NCBI RefSeq assembly: GCF_003342675.1
Contig: NZ_CP031148.1
Coordinates: forward strand, 3,286,001 to 3,350,000
Reading direction: 5' to 3'
From: Haloplanus rubicundus
Lineage (GTDB): Archaea > Halobacteriota > Halobacteria > Halobacteriales > Haloferacaceae
DNA length: 64,000 nucleotides
In this document: positions 1 to 8,142 of the stretch, piece after piece
How positions within the stretch are numbered: the stretch's first letter is position 1
Layout of the letters: the number at the start of each line of letters is the position of its first letter
Made by a program: the position numbers and the translations under genes
Notes under the pieces: model-generated
Databases searched by the model: none
Told to the model about the DNA's origin: nothing
The model's input: the letters and a program-made list of their open reading frames with translations, nothing else

Positions 1-222
1 AACCCGCTACTCGGCCTCGGCCTCGGCGGCGCCATCTCCACGTACCACGTCCCGACGGCCGTCGCCGTCTGGGACCTGCCGTTCAAAATCGTCGCCGCCA
101 TCGGCCTCGTCCTCTACGTCCGGTACCGCGGCGGCGTCCTCCAGCGACGCGTCGGCGTCTGGCTCATCGGCGCCTACTTCGTGTACGTCGTGGGGCGGAT
201 GCTGCTGTTTCCGGGCCAGTGA
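1..222 (+). CDS. C-terminal end of an integral membrane transporter, possibly sodium/calcium antiporter family (partial)
   Basis: Only the last 73 codons are in the window; the frame is open from base 1 and stops with TGA at 220-222. The fragment begins with a glycine-rich stretch (NPLLGLGLGGAI) and contains two hydrophobic helices, one with a WDLPFKIVAAIGLVLYV core and one near the C-terminus. The Asn/Gly-rich entry into a helix is reminiscent of the alpha-2 repeat of CaCA-family cation/Ca2+ exchangers, which transport Ca2+ across the membrane against Na+ or H+. That assignment is an inference from a short tail; other polytopic transporters are possible. Confidence 0.5.
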   Translation, partial: NPLLGLGLGGAISTYHVPTAVAVWDLPFKIVAAIGLVLYVRYRGGVLQRRVGVWLIGAYFVYVVGRMLLFPGQ

Positions 223-258
223 GCGCGGGCCGTGGGGCCGCGACGGGACCCGCCGCCG

Positions 259-474
259 TCAGTCGTACGCCTCGTCGTCGCGGTGTTGATCCGGGTTCGC
301 GATTTCGCGGGCCTCGACGTACTCGTCGTCGTACTCCTTCTCCTCGCGGGCCTCGGGCGGGATGTCCTCCCCCGACTCCTCGCCGTCCTCCCGGCCGTCG
401 AGTTCTTCGGGTTTCGGTGCGCCACGGGGCGTCTCGTCCTCAGCCGTCGCTCCGCTGTCTGAAGACTGAGTCAC
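259..474 (-). CDS. Small highly acidic hypothetical protein (71 aa)
   Basis: I place the start at a GTG (474) because upstream codons in the same frame encode basic sequence unlike the rest. From there the protein is almost entirely hydrophilic: Asp, Glu, Ser and Thr dominate and no hydrophobic segment is present, so it is probably cytosolic and largely disordered. It ends in an acidic tail rich in Asp, Arg and His. It converges on the transporter tail at 1-222. No family or function is recognised; small acidic proteins like this are common in haloarchaea. Confidence 0.5.
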   Translation of the reverse strand: MTQSSDSGATAEDETPRGAPKPEELDGREDGEESGEDIPPEAREEKEYDDEYVEAREIANPDQHRDDEAYD

Positions 475-712
475 GGGGGAGGGTTGGGTCGGCGGACCGA
501 AACGTTTTGTGGCCTTCCTGCTACCTGCGCGAACCCGTTGGCCTAACCAGCGCGGTTCGCCTTGCTTTCGAGTGGAACCCATCGGGGAGCGACGGGTCCG
601 CGAAGTGCTTCCGTACCGACTCTCTAGTCACCGTCCATTTAGTTTGTCGCCATAATTAAGTTTGGAACCATAACTTTATCGATGAAATGATATTTGTCGT
701 CGCTCCCTGTGG

Positions 713-973
713 ATGAACCAAATGGCGGGTCGGAAACCGACAGTCTCCGACGAGGAGATTCTACATGTTCTATCAGAATCTGATGATCCGTTTCTCACTA
801 CGACCGAAGTCGCGGAGCAGGTTGACCTTTCTCAACCAGGTATGTTGAAGCGGTTGCGAGATCTAGAAGATGCTGGATATATCGACAACAAGAAAGCAGG
901 GAATAGCAACACTTGGTGGATCACGGATATTGGAAGGCAAATATATGATGAGGAGGGGGAGAAAAACAAATGA
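713..973 (+). CDS. Winged-helix DNA-binding protein (86 aa)
   Basis: The protein begins MNQMAGRKPTVSDEEIL; an alternative start is the internal ATG at codon 4. It is a single winged helix-turn-helix domain: helix 1 (DEEILHVL), a recognition region (TTTEVAEQVDLSQPGMLKRL) and a wing ending at TWWITDIGRQIYDE. This layout is typical of haloarchaeal MarR/PhiH1-type one-domain regulators. A TATA-like CTTTATCG lies about 35 bases upstream, giving a short leader. The membrane-protein gene at 995 follows at once, so the pair probably forms one transcript. Base composition is more AT-rich than the flanks, suggesting acquired DNA. The target is unknown. Confidence 0.7.
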   Translation: MNQMAGRKPTVSDEEILHVLSESDDPFLTTTEVAEQVDLSQPGMLKRLRDLEDAGYIDNKKAGNSNTWWITDIGRQIYDEEGEKNK

Positions 974-994
974 GTATGGAATATCTGACTGACA

Positions 995-1864
995 GTGTCT
1001 GATAAAAAAGGCGAGAGAGATTCAGCTGAGTCGCTGGTAGGAACGGTTGACGGGGTCGTAACTGACTGGGGTGTTTCGCCAGAATATGTTGATGATCCAA
1101 TTGCTGTTTTGACTATCCGTCTCGGGGAACTTCTTGGACCTGTGGCATTTATCGGCGTCTTATTCGCGACAGCAGTACTAATTTGGATTAATATATCAGA
1201 TTCGTTGGGAGTGTATTTGGGTATTCTTTTTCTTGACATACAGTTGGCTGCTGTTGGGTTGATCGCTTGGCGGGCCGGTAGATGGATACGTGAAAGAACC
1301 CAGAAATTTTGGATTGCTAGAATCCCTCCGCATGATAACATATCTGATGAGGTGTCAATTGATTCTTTCGGGGCGGCGGCTGACTCTTTCATCCCCGAAA
1401 TATCGGCTGAACAGGTCGCCTTAGATCAGAGACACAAGGCAATCATTTCAGTTATTATAATTCAAACACTTTTCGCACTTCTGATTATAGCTATCGGAAT
1501 GGGGCTATTCATTATACTCTCAGATATTCCGCTTACTGATTGGTCAAATATAAAATTAGAGCAAAATCTTTCTCCGATTGGAGCACTTGTCTCGGTTTTA
1601 CTCGGAAGCGGGTTGGGTGTGATCTCACTCGGGGTACTCGTGGTTACTTCAAACGCTGAACAAATGCTTCTCATCGTATTACTCGTCCTTCTTCCTTCGA
1701 TTGCTACTGTTCCAGTCGCACGTAATTTTCAAAGATTTTCACTGAACGTTCATATCAAGCAATATCAAACGCACAGAGGGATAACGTCGATTTTTCTTAT
1801 TGCAGAGGCTATAATCAGTGTTCTTAGTATCCGGATAATCTTCGCCCTCTTTGGGTTAATATAA
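995..1864 (+). CDS. Hypothetical multi-pass membrane protein (289 aa)
   Basis: It starts at a GTG 21 bases after the winged-helix gene, and no ATG lies closer in frame. Hydrophobic segments occur near residues 40-65 (GPVAFIGVLFATAVLIWI), 70-90, 150-175 (IISVIIIQTLFALLIIAIG), 195-215, 225-245 and at the C-terminus (ISVLSIRIIFALFGLI), so about six transmembrane helices are likely. No catalytic motif or family is recognised. The gene is clearly AT-richer than its neighbours and its stop overlaps the end of the convergent rhomboid gene by 9 bases. Together with the preceding regulator it looks like a small acquired cassette. Confidence 0.6.
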   Translation: MSDKKGERDSAESLVGTVDGVVTDWGVSPEYVDDPIAVLTIRLGELLGPVAFIGVLFATAVLIWINISDSLGVYLGILFLDIQLAAVGLIAWRAGRWIRERTQKFWIARIPPHDNISDEVSIDSFGAAADSFIPEISAEQVALDQRHKAIISVIIIQTLFALLIIAIGMGLFIILSDIPLTDWSNIKLEQNLSPIGALVSVLLGSGLGVISLGVLVVTSNAEQMLLIVLLVLLPSIATVPVARNFQRFSLNVHIKQYQTHRGITSIFLIAEAIISVLSIRIIFALFGLI

Positions 1865-2674
1865 TTGAGTGGCAAGTTTGGATAGTGCGATACCCCACAC
1901 GAACCCCGCCGCGTGAGCAAACACGTTCGTAAACGACCCACCCTCCACTAACGCCTCTGCCTCGGGAAACAATCCCAGAATCAACACACCCAGCACGACG
2001 CCCACCAGCCCCACCGCGCCCGCGGTGATCACGGCGTCGCGTCGCGCCTTCCCGTCGGGCACCTCGACGCCGTGCCGAGCGTACTGCACGAACACCAGTC
2101 CACTCCCGAGGAGAACCAACCCCGTCACCGACGCCCGGAATCCGCCCGCGTAGCGCAGGTCGATCAGCTGCATCAACAGGAGGAAGATCGTCAGTCCGAC
2201 CGCGTAGGCGAGCTGTCCGTCGTGGCGCTTCTTCACGAACACGTAGAGGGCGACGAGGAGGAAGCCCCCGAGACCGCCGACGACGCCGGAGAAGCCGCGG
2301 GAGACGGGGTCGGCGTCGGGATACTGGAGTTGGAAGATGGCGTAACTGGTGAGGTTGACGAGGACGGGGAGGGCTACGAGGTGGATCGGGAGGGTGCGGC
2401 GGAACCATCGGCGTTCGTCGACGAAGAGGCAGAGGGCGTAGGTGTACGTGGCTGTGAGGCCGTAGCCGACGAGATTGCTGACGAGGTGGGTGTTCGAGGC
2501 GTGGACGTAGGCCGCGGTGAGGAGGGTGTAGCCGTTGAAGCGGGTGTGGTCGAAGACGAGGGCTTGCTGGAGGGTGGTGGGAGCGAGGAAGTGGATTGCG
2601 GTGAGGAGGAGGGGGATGGAGAGGAGGAGGGTGGCGTCGAGGGCGAGAGAGCGGGGGGAGGCCGTGTCGGCCAT
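1856..2674 (-). CDS. Rhomboid-family intramembrane serine protease
   Basis: A 272-aa polytopic membrane protein. The start at 2674 (MADTASPRSL) is chosen because the longer upstream frame is low-complexity and runs through intergenic sequence. Rhomboid hallmarks are visible in order: HxxxN at residues 63-67 (HLVSN), the catalytic serine in GFSG at 127-130 (Ser129), and the catalytic histidine in AHAAGFVWG at 253-261 (His254), giving a Ser-His dyad buried in the bilayer. At least six hydrophobic helices are present. Rhomboids cleave transmembrane segments of other membrane proteins; the substrate here is unknown. The 3' end overlaps the convergent membrane-protein gene. Confidence 0.85.
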   Translation of the reverse strand: MADTASPRSLALDATLLLSIPLLLTAIHFLAPTTLQQALVFDHTRFNGYTLLTAAYVHASNTHLVSNLVGYGLTATYTYALCLFVDERRWFRRTLPIHLVALPVLVNLTSYAIFQLQYPDADPVSRGFSGVVGGLGGFLLVALYVFVKKRHDGQLAYAVGLTIFLLLMQLIDLRYAGGFRASVTGLVLLGSGLVFVQYARHGVEVPDGKARRDAVITAGAVGLVGVVLGVLILGLFPEAEALVEGGSFTNVFAHAAGFVWGIALSKLATQLY

Positions 2675-2984
2675 CGTAAGGCGATTCGACAGTACTGTAA
2701 TAAATTCTGTGTGGCGAGTGAACGTTTCGGTGGCAGACGTGCGGCGCTGTCTGCTCGGTGGTAGCCACACGTACTTACCGCGACGAGCGGCGATGGATCG
2801 CAGATCCCTCGGGCAGCCGGCGCGAAGCGCCAGCGAAGAAGCGAGTCGCGGCCGTTTTTGGTCCAGCTTTTTGCGAGGAGCGGTGCGCCGAAGGCGCACC
2901 CGACGAAGTAAAAAGGTGGGAGTATGGGACCACGGCAGACTCGCTTCGCTCGTCTGCCTGCTCCCATTTTCGCTCCGCGAAAAG
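2675..2984. other. Gene-free stretch holding a cluster of short-loop hairpins
   Basis: No credible gene is seen. The stretch contains several near-perfect inverted repeats: GGCGC-GAA-GCGCC (2819-2831), GGTGCGCC-GAA-GGCGCACC (2882-2900), GGCAGAC and GTCTGCC arms at 2934-2958, and a CCCATTTTCGC arm pairing with GCGAAAAGTGGG with one bulge, which runs into the 3' end of tRNA-Pro. They lie between the 5' end of the rhomboid gene and the 3' end of the tRNA, so they could act in termination or tRNA 3' processing. Confidence 0.55.
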
Positions 2985-3055
2985 TGGGACCGCCGTGATT
3001 CGAACACGGGTCCAACGCACCCCATGCGCAGAGGATACCACTACCCCACGGTCCC
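2985..3055 (-). tRNA. tRNA-Pro (GGG anticodon)
   Basis: On the minus strand the sequence starts GGGACCG and ends CGGTCCC plus discriminator A, giving a perfect 7-bp acceptor stem. The T arm is CCGTG-TTCGAAT-CACGG. The anticodon loop ATGGGGT gives anticodon GGG, decoding proline CCC/CCU. There is no intron and CCA is not encoded. It lies upstream of and in the same orientation as the rhomboid gene, and close to the 3' end of truB. Confidence 0.93.
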
Positions 3056-3102
3056 GCGTTTCGAGCGAGGGCGGTATCCGGGTTAAGCGTGTCGTTTCGC
3101 GT

Positions 3103-3975
3103 TCAGACCAGCACCCGCTCCAGGTCGACGACGACGCCCTCGTCGGCGTCGGGGTCACCGACGAAGCGGCCGAGACAGACGGCGGACCCGTTCGGGGTGA
3201 AACCGGCGACGAGGGCGTCCTGTTCGGCCGGCTCCGCGTCGATCACGCCCGGCGCGTACACCGGCGCCCCTGTCGCCACCTGTTCGGCGGCGCTCGGGGC
3301 AATCGTCACCGCTGGCAGCTCTTCGAGCACCCGCTCCGCCGGGGCGACGACCGCCCGGATCGGCTCCTCGTCGCCCTCCTCGGCGAAGGCGAGGGCGTCG
3401 GCGAGGTCGTGGAGGGTGACGAGGTCCCGGTCGTCGAAGGGGTCGGTCGCGGTGCGGCGGAGCGCGCCCATGTGCGCGCCGGTCCCGAGCGCGAGGCCGA
3501 GGTCGTGACAGAGCTTGCGAATGTAGGTGCCGCTCGCACACTCGATCCGGAGGAGGACCTGTCGGTCGCGGGTTTCGAGGACGTCCAGATCGTGGATCGT
3601 CCGGGTTCGGAGGCGGCGCGCGACGGCGCTCTTGCGCGGCGGTTTCTGGTAGATTTCGCCCTCGAACTCGGCGACGGTCGCTTCGAGGTCGGCCGGCGGA
3701 CGGTCGTGCAGTTCGAGGACGGCGACGTACTCCTTGCGGCCCTCCAGAAAGACGGGGGCGAGCCGGGTGGCGTCGCCGAGCATCGTGGGGAGACAGCCCG
3801 TCACCTTCGGGTCGAGGGTGCCGGCGTGGGCGGCGCGGTCGACGCCGGCGAGGTCGCGCACCCACCCCGCGACCTGGTGGGCGGAGGGGCCGGGGGGTTT
3901 GTCGAGGTTGACGACGCCGAACGCGAGGAGGGCGTCGAGGTCGCGCTCCGCGGGCGGGGGGCGGAGGCGGGTCAC
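3103..3975 (-). CDS. truB: tRNA/rRNA pseudouridine synthase TruB/Cbf5 family
   Basis: A 290-aa enzyme that isomerises uridine to pseudouridine; archaeal members act as the Cbf5 catalytic subunit of H/ACA RNPs and on tRNA U55. The GTG start at 3975 overlaps the cmk stop codon (GTGA), indicating translational coupling. Visible motifs: [12 protein letters not shown] (23-34), the catalytic aspartate in [11 protein letters not shown] (Asp55), and [17 protein letters not shown]-terminal PUA domain spans roughly residues 215-290 ([20 protein letters not shown]). Pairing of truB with cmk is a classic archaeal arrangement. Confidence 0.92.
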   Translation of the reverse strand: MTRLRPPPAERDLDALLAFGVVNLDKPPGPSAHQVAGWVRDLAGVDRAAHAGTLDPKVTGCLPTMLGDATRLAPVFLEGRKEYVAVLELHDRPPADLEATVAEFEGEIYQKPPRKSAVARRLRTRTIHDLDVLETRDRQVLLRIECASGTYIRKLCHDLGLALGTGAHMGALRRTATDPFDDRDLVTLHDLADALAFAEEGDEEPIRAVVAPAERVLEELPAVTIAPSAAEQVATGAPVYAPGVIDAEPAEQDALVAGFTPNGSAVCLGRFVGDPDADEGVVVDLERVLV

Positions 3976-4562
3976 AGGTCGATATCGAGACTGCCGAGGT
4001 CGACGCCCTCGACGGCGTAGCCCCCCTCGTCGGCCGTCGGATCGTAGTGCTCGACGGCAGTCGTGAGGATGGCGAGGACGCCGGGGGCCGTCCACCGTGC
4101 GGTGTTCACGACCAGATCGTAGATGGAGAGGTCGTCGATGGGGATGTCGTAGTAGTCGGCGTAGCGTTTCCGCTCGCTTCGTTCGCGCCGGAGGGTCTCC
4201 TCGCGGGCCCGGTCGACCGACTTCTCCTCGCGGTCGGCGATGCGGGCGGCCCGCACGTCGACGGGGGCGTCGAGCCAGAGCCGGAAGTCGGCGTCGGGGG
4301 CGAGCCAGCCGGCGAGACGGGATTCGAGGACGACGCCGTCGCGGTCGCGGGCGATTTCGTACAGGCGCCGGTCGAGGTCCCGGTCGATCTGTCCGTCCTC
4401 CTCGGCGAGTTCGTTGAACTCGACGGGCGTATAGCCCCGTTCGGCGGCGAGGTCACGGAAGATATCGCCGCCGCTGACGTGCTCCAGATCGAGCGCCTCC
4501 GCGAGCCCGGCGGCGGTGGTGCTCTTCCCACTGCCCGCCGGGCCGGACACGGTGAGTAACAT
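3972..4562 (-). CDS. cmk: Cytidylate kinase (archaeal type)
   Basis: A 196-aa enzyme phosphorylating CMP/dCMP to the diphosphate with ATP in pyrimidine salvage. The P-loop GPAGSGKST is at residues 7-15, followed by the nucleotide-binding helix with HVSGGDIFR and an Arg-rich lid ([14 protein letters not shown]). Length matches the short archaeal family. Its stop overlaps the GTG start of truB, and it lies just downstream of the EMC3-like membrane gene, so the three are likely co-transcribed. Confidence 0.92.
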   Translation of the reverse strand: MLLTVSGPAGSGKSTTAAGLAEALDLEHVSGGDIFRDLAAERGYTPVEFNELAEEDGQIDRDLDRRLYEIARDRDGVVLESRLAGWLAPDADFRLWLDAPVDVRAARIADREEKSVDRAREETLRRERSERKRYADYYDIPIDDLSIYDLVVNTARWTAPGVLAILTTAVEHYDPTADEGGYAVEGVDLGSLDIDL

Positions 4563-4606
4563 AGCGGGACTGATGGCGGCCGACTAAAAGAGCGTGTTCA
4601 CTTCGG

Positions 4607-5536
4607 TCAGGAGCCGGTCGGGCTGATGTTGATGTTCAGCCCCTTGCGGATGATCTGGGTGAAGCCCATCGAGCAGAGGAAGTACCAGACGATCCACACC
4701 TGCACGGGACCGAGCACCGGATCGGTCCACGCCTTCTCGCCAGCGAAGGGGAGCACCAGCGGTTCGAGGTCGAAGATTGGCGTCGCGTTCGCCCCGATGC
4801 CGACCCCCCAGTACATCCACAGGAAGACGGGGATGGTGAGGAACATGATCCACACCATCGGGCGGAACTGCTCTTTGAACATGCCCATCTGGTCGCCCAT
4901 GGCCTCCATCTGCTCGTCCTGAATCCGGTCGAGCGCCTCGTCGTCGCCTCGCTCTTTGGCTTCCTTGCGTTTCTCCTGGATCTCCTGCATCTTCTCCTGG
5001 TACTCGCCCATCTTCTCGGAGTCCATCAGGTTCGCCTGCAGGATGGTCGAGTACAGCCCCGTCACGACCGCGAGGATCATGACGACGGCGTAGAAGGGCA
5101 GTTGCGCGTTCAGTGGACCGAGAAAGACGTTCATCGCGTTGCCGATGACGTTCCGCATCGGCGCCCACGAGTAGCCGGCGAAGAGCGCGAGGCTGAACAC
5201 CGCCGCGCCCTTGTCCCACATCGACCACGAGGAGCCCTCGTCGTCGTCGCTCGACGTGGACGTCGAGGTGGACGTCGTTCCCGCCGTCGTCTCTGCCTCG
5301 CCGTTTTCGAGGGCGTCGCGGGTCGCCTCGGCGTCGGCCAGCCGGAAGCCGGCGTCGCCGTCGACCAACACGCCCGTCTCGATGAGGCGGCCCCACTGGC
5401 CGCTCGACAGGTCGTCGCGGACGTCGACCCACTTGACCTCGCCGTCCTCCGCGCGGTCGAGGACCGTCCGGACGACGTCCTCCATCGCCGCGTCTTCGGA
5501 GACGAGGTCCCGCACCTTCTGCTCGATCCGTGCCAT
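4607..5536 (-). CDS. DUF106/EMC3-TMCO1-like membrane protein (Oxa1/YidC superfamily)
   Basis: A 309-aa protein. The first 80 residues form a soluble acidic domain, followed by a Ser/Thr/Asp linker. The membrane part has a helix at about 105-125, a second at about 145-170 (FYAVVMILAVVTGLYSTIL), a long charged coiled-coil rich in Met, Gln and Lys (EKMGEYQEKMQEIQEKRKE), then helices from about 225 and 280. This three-helix-plus-coiled-coil layout matches archaeal DUF106 proteins, members of the Oxa1 superfamily proposed to insert membrane proteins. It lies directly upstream of cmk and truB in the same orientation, as in many archaeal genomes. Confidence 0.85.
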   Translation of the reverse strand: MARIEQKVRDLVSEDAAMEDVVRTVLDRAEDGEVKWVDVRDDLSSGQWGRLIETGVLVDGDAGFRLADAEATRDALENGEAETTAGTTSTSTSTSSDDDEGSSWSMWDKGAAVFSLALFAGYSWAPMRNVIGNAMNVFLGPLNAQLPFYAVVMILAVVTGLYSTILQANLMDSEKMGEYQEKMQEIQEKRKEAKERGDDEALDRIQDEQMEAMGDQMGMFKEQFRPMVWIMFLTIPVFLWMYWGVGIGANATPIFDLEPLVLPFAGEKAWTDPVLGPVQVWIVWYFLCSMGFTQIIRKGLNINISPTGS

Positions 5537-5571
5537 TGCACCTCAGTAGCCCCCCGGCGGTTAAGAAGGTT

Positions 5572-5969
5572 TTACTCTGACTCGCGGGCATCGAACGGTC
5601 GTTCGTAGATGTGGGAGCCCGCGTACACCGCGAGGTCGACGCCCATCGCGGCGAGCGAGCAGCCGCCGACCGTCGTGGCGACGAGCAACAGCGTTCCCCC
5701 GGCGCCGCCTCCCCACCCGAGGAGGCCGACGGGGAGCGCAACCCCGAGCGCCACGTTCGCCACTCCGCCGAGCCGAAACCAATCGACCCGCGCCGTCACC
5801 GGATTCTCGAACGCGGCGACGAGATCCAGTAGGCCGGCGACACCGAGGAGCGCGACCTGTGTGGCGGTCGCGGAACGCGCGTCAGGGGCGTACCCACGAC
5901 GGCGACGGCGAGCAGCAACAGGCCAGCGCCGAGGGCACCACACAGCCGTCTGTGAGTGGGAGAGTGCAT
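5572..5969 (-). pseudogene. Small membrane protein gene with apparent frameshift
   Basis: The C-terminal part (VALLGVAGLLDLVAAF, then FRLGGVANVALGVALPVGLL and LLLVATTVGGCSLAAMGV) encodes about three hydrophobic helices but has no convincing start in its own frame. Immediately upstream, in another frame, an ATG at 5969 opens MHSPTHRRLCGALGAGLLLLAVAVVGTPL, an ideal first helix. Joining the two at about 5875-5890 needs a one-base slip. I read this as one four-helix protein disrupted by a single indel, either a real inactivating mutation or a sequencing error. The stop is TAA at 5572. Function unknown. Confidence 0.55.
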
Positions 5970-6013
5970 TCCGATGGCCGTTCGGTCCGAGTATCGGCAG
6001 CCGGATCTCCTGC

Positions 6014-6661
6014 CTACGTCGCCGCGTCGACTTCCTCGCGGATGGACGCGAACACCTCGTCCGGGGTCCCCTCGCCGTCGACTTCGACGAGGACACCCTC
6101 GTCGCGGTAGTGTTCGACGACGGGCGCCGTGTTCTCCTCGTAGACGCGGAGGCGCTCGCGGACGGTGTCTTCCGAATCGTCGTCGCGCTGGATCAGGTCG
6201 CCGCCACACTCGTCGCAGACGCCCTCCGTCGCCGGCGGGCTGAACTCGACGTGGTAGTTGGCGCCGCAGTCGTCACAGACGCGGCGGCCGGTGAGGCGGT
6301 CGACGAGTTCCGCCTCGCTCACGTCGAGGAAGACGACGGCGTCGAGGCTGGTGATGTCGGAGAGGTATTCGGCTTGATCGAGGTTTCGCGGGTAGCCGTC
6401 GAGGACGTAGCCGTCGGCCTCCTGCAGGGCGGTCTTGACGATTTCGTTCACCACCGCGTCGGGGACGAGTTCGCCGGCCTCCATGTACGCCCGCGGCGTG
6501 TCGTACTCGGTGTCCATGTGGCTGATGTCCATGTCCTTGTTCGCACGGAGCGCGTCGCCGGTCGTCACGTGTTCGATGTCGAACGCCTCGGCGAGGCGCT
6601 TACTCTGGGTTCCTTTACCCGCTCCCGGTGCGCCGAGCAACAGCACATGAGGCTCGCTCAT
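6014..6661 (-). CDS. adk: Adenylate kinase
   Basis: A 215-aa enzyme catalysing ATP + AMP to 2 ADP. The P-loop GAPGAGKGT is at residues 10-18, the AMP-binding region contains TTGDALR, and [11 protein letters not shown] (88-98) is the family signature. The LID domain carries a four-cysteine zinc site (Cys129, 132, 149, 152), the long-form, bacterial-like architecture usual in haloarchaea. It lies between icd and the frameshifted membrane gene, in the same orientation. Confidence 0.95.
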   Translation of the reverse strand: MSEPHVLLLGAPGAGKGTQSKRLAEAFDIEHVTTGDALRANKDMDISHMDTEYDTPRAYMEAGELVPDAVVNEIVKTALQEADGYVLDGYPRNLDQAEYLSDITSLDAVVFLDVSEAELVDRLTGRRVCDDCGANYHVEFSPPATEGVCDECGGDLIQRDDDSEDTVRERLRVYEENTAPVVEHYRDEGVLVEVDGEGTPDEVFASIREEVDAAT

Positions 6662-6767
6662 GCACGAATCTCCCCCCTCCGAGTATAAATTAGTGAAGAA
6701 ACGCCCGCGATATTGACGGGATCGGAACGCCGAGTCGTCCGCCCCGACTACGCCAGCTTCTCGATAT

Positions 6768-6816
6768 TACCGAGCGACGCTCGGTAGACGCACGAACTGG
6801 CTCAGGCCAGTTCGTG
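6768..6816 (-). terminator. Two hairpins at the icd 3' end
   Basis: Two perfect inverted repeats lie in tandem. An 11-bp stem, CACGAACTGGC with GCCAGTTCGTG (6791-6801/6806-6816), encloses the icd stop codon in a four-base loop. An 8-bp stem, TACCGAGC-GAC-GCTCGGTA (6768-6786), follows it downstream. Their position at the gene end suggests a role in termination or protection of the mRNA 3' end; no long T tract follows, so an intrinsic terminator is only inferred. Confidence 0.5.
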
Positions 6817-8058
6817 AATGTTCTCGACGACAGCCTCGGCGTACTCGCTCGTCGCGAGCTTGGTTCCGCCCTCGATCTGTCGGTGGAGGTCGTAGGTGAC
6901 CTTCCCCGAGGAGATGGTCGCCTCGACGGCGTCGCGAACGAGGTCGGCGGCGTCGTCCCACCCGAGCTGTTCGAGCATGATCCGGCCGGAGAGGATCATC
7001 GCCGTCGGGTTCACCTTGTCCTCCCCCGCGTATTTCGGCGCGGAGCCGTGGACGGGTTCGGCGAGACACGCACCCTCACCGAGGTTCGCGCCCGGCGCGA
7101 TGCCGAGACCGCCGATCTGGGCGCCCGCGGCGTCCGAGAGGTAGTCGCCGTTGAGGTTCGGCATGGCGAGCACGTCGTACTGTTCGGTCCGGGTCAGCAG
7201 CTGCTGGAGCATGTTGTCGGCGATGCGGTCCTTGACGACGACCACGTCGTCGGGCGCCTCGCCGTCGTACTCGTCCCAGAGTTCGTCTTCCGTGATGACT
7301 TCGTCGCCGTACTCCTCCGCGGCGAGTTCGTAGCCCCAGTCGCGGAAGGCCGCCTCGGTGAACTTCATGATGTTGCCCTTGTGGACGAGCGTCACCGAAT
7401 CGCGGCCGTTGCGGAGGGCGTAGTCGATGGCCTGTCGGATCAGGCGCTTGCTCCCGAACTCCGAGATGGGCTTGAGGCCGATACCGACCGGGCCGTCGTG
7501 GATGGTGTCCCCGAAGCCCATCTCCTCCTCGACGAACTCGCGGACGCGTTCGGCGTCGTCGGTGCCGGCCTCCCACTCGATGCCGGCGTACACGTCCTCG
7601 GTGTTCTCCCGGAAGTTCACCATGTCCATCTTCTCGGGATGCGTGACCGGCGAGGGGACGCCGTCGAGGTGGTAGGTCGGGCGCATGTTCGCGTAGAGGT
7701 CGAGTTTCTTCCGGAGCGCGACGTTCAGCGACCGGAAGCCGCTCCCGACGGGCGTCGTCAGCGGCCCCTTGATCGCCACGCGGTGTTCGCGGATGGCCTC
7801 GACCGTCTCTTCGGGCAGGTTCTCGTCGTAGCGCTCCCGCGCCGACTCGCCGGCGTAGAGGCGCATCCAGTTGATCGAGCGGCCAGTCGCCTCCGCGGCG
7901 GCCTCGAGCACCTGCTGGGCGGCCGGACTCACGTCCTTCCCGATGCCGTCGCCGTAGATGATCGGGATGATCGGATTCGACGGTACGTCGAGTTCTCCGT
8001 CCTCGTCGACGGTGATCCGTTCGCCGTCGGCAGGGACCTCGACTCTATCGTAGCTCAT
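6802..8058 (-). CDS. icd: Isocitrate dehydrogenase (NADP-dependent type)
   Basis: A 418-aa TCA-cycle enzyme that oxidatively decarboxylates isocitrate to 2-oxoglutarate. I start it at MSYDRVEVPADGERIT because haloarchaeal Icd proteins begin this way; a longer in-frame extension exists upstream. Family landmarks: PIIYGDGIGKDV near the N-terminus, the substrate loop TTPVGSGFRSLNVALRK, FRENTEDVYAGIEW, and LVHKGNIMKFTEAAF. The C-terminal NLNGDYLSDAAGAQIGGLG and EPVHGSAPKYAGEDKVNP blocks complete the active site. The gene faces away from the asparaginase-like gene. Confidence 0.95.
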   Translation of the reverse strand: MSYDRVEVPADGERITVDEDGELDVPSNPIIPIIYGDGIGKDVSPAAQQVLEAAAEATGRSINWMRLYAGESARERYDENLPEETVEAIREHRVAIKGPLTTPVGSGFRSLNVALRKKLDLYANMRPTYHLDGVPSPVTHPEKMDMVNFRENTEDVYAGIEWEAGTDDAERVREFVEEEMGFGDTIHDGPVGIGLKPISEFGSKRLIRQAIDYALRNGRDSVTLVHKGNIMKFTEAAFRDWGYELAAEEYGDEVITEDELWDEYDGEAPDDVVVVKDRIADNMLQQLLTRTEQYDVLAMPNLNGDYLSDAAGAQIGGLGIAPGANLGEGACLAEPVHGSAPKYAGEDKVNPTAMILSGRIMLEQLGWDDAADLVRDAVEATISSGKVTYDLHRQIEGGTKLATSEYAEAVVENIHELA

Positions 8059-8142
8059 GTCGTGGGCGGGTTCGCCGACCACCGTGAAAGACCTGCCGTT
8101 ATCCGGCACGAGGCTTATTCCTGCCGCGGTCTACCGGTCGGT

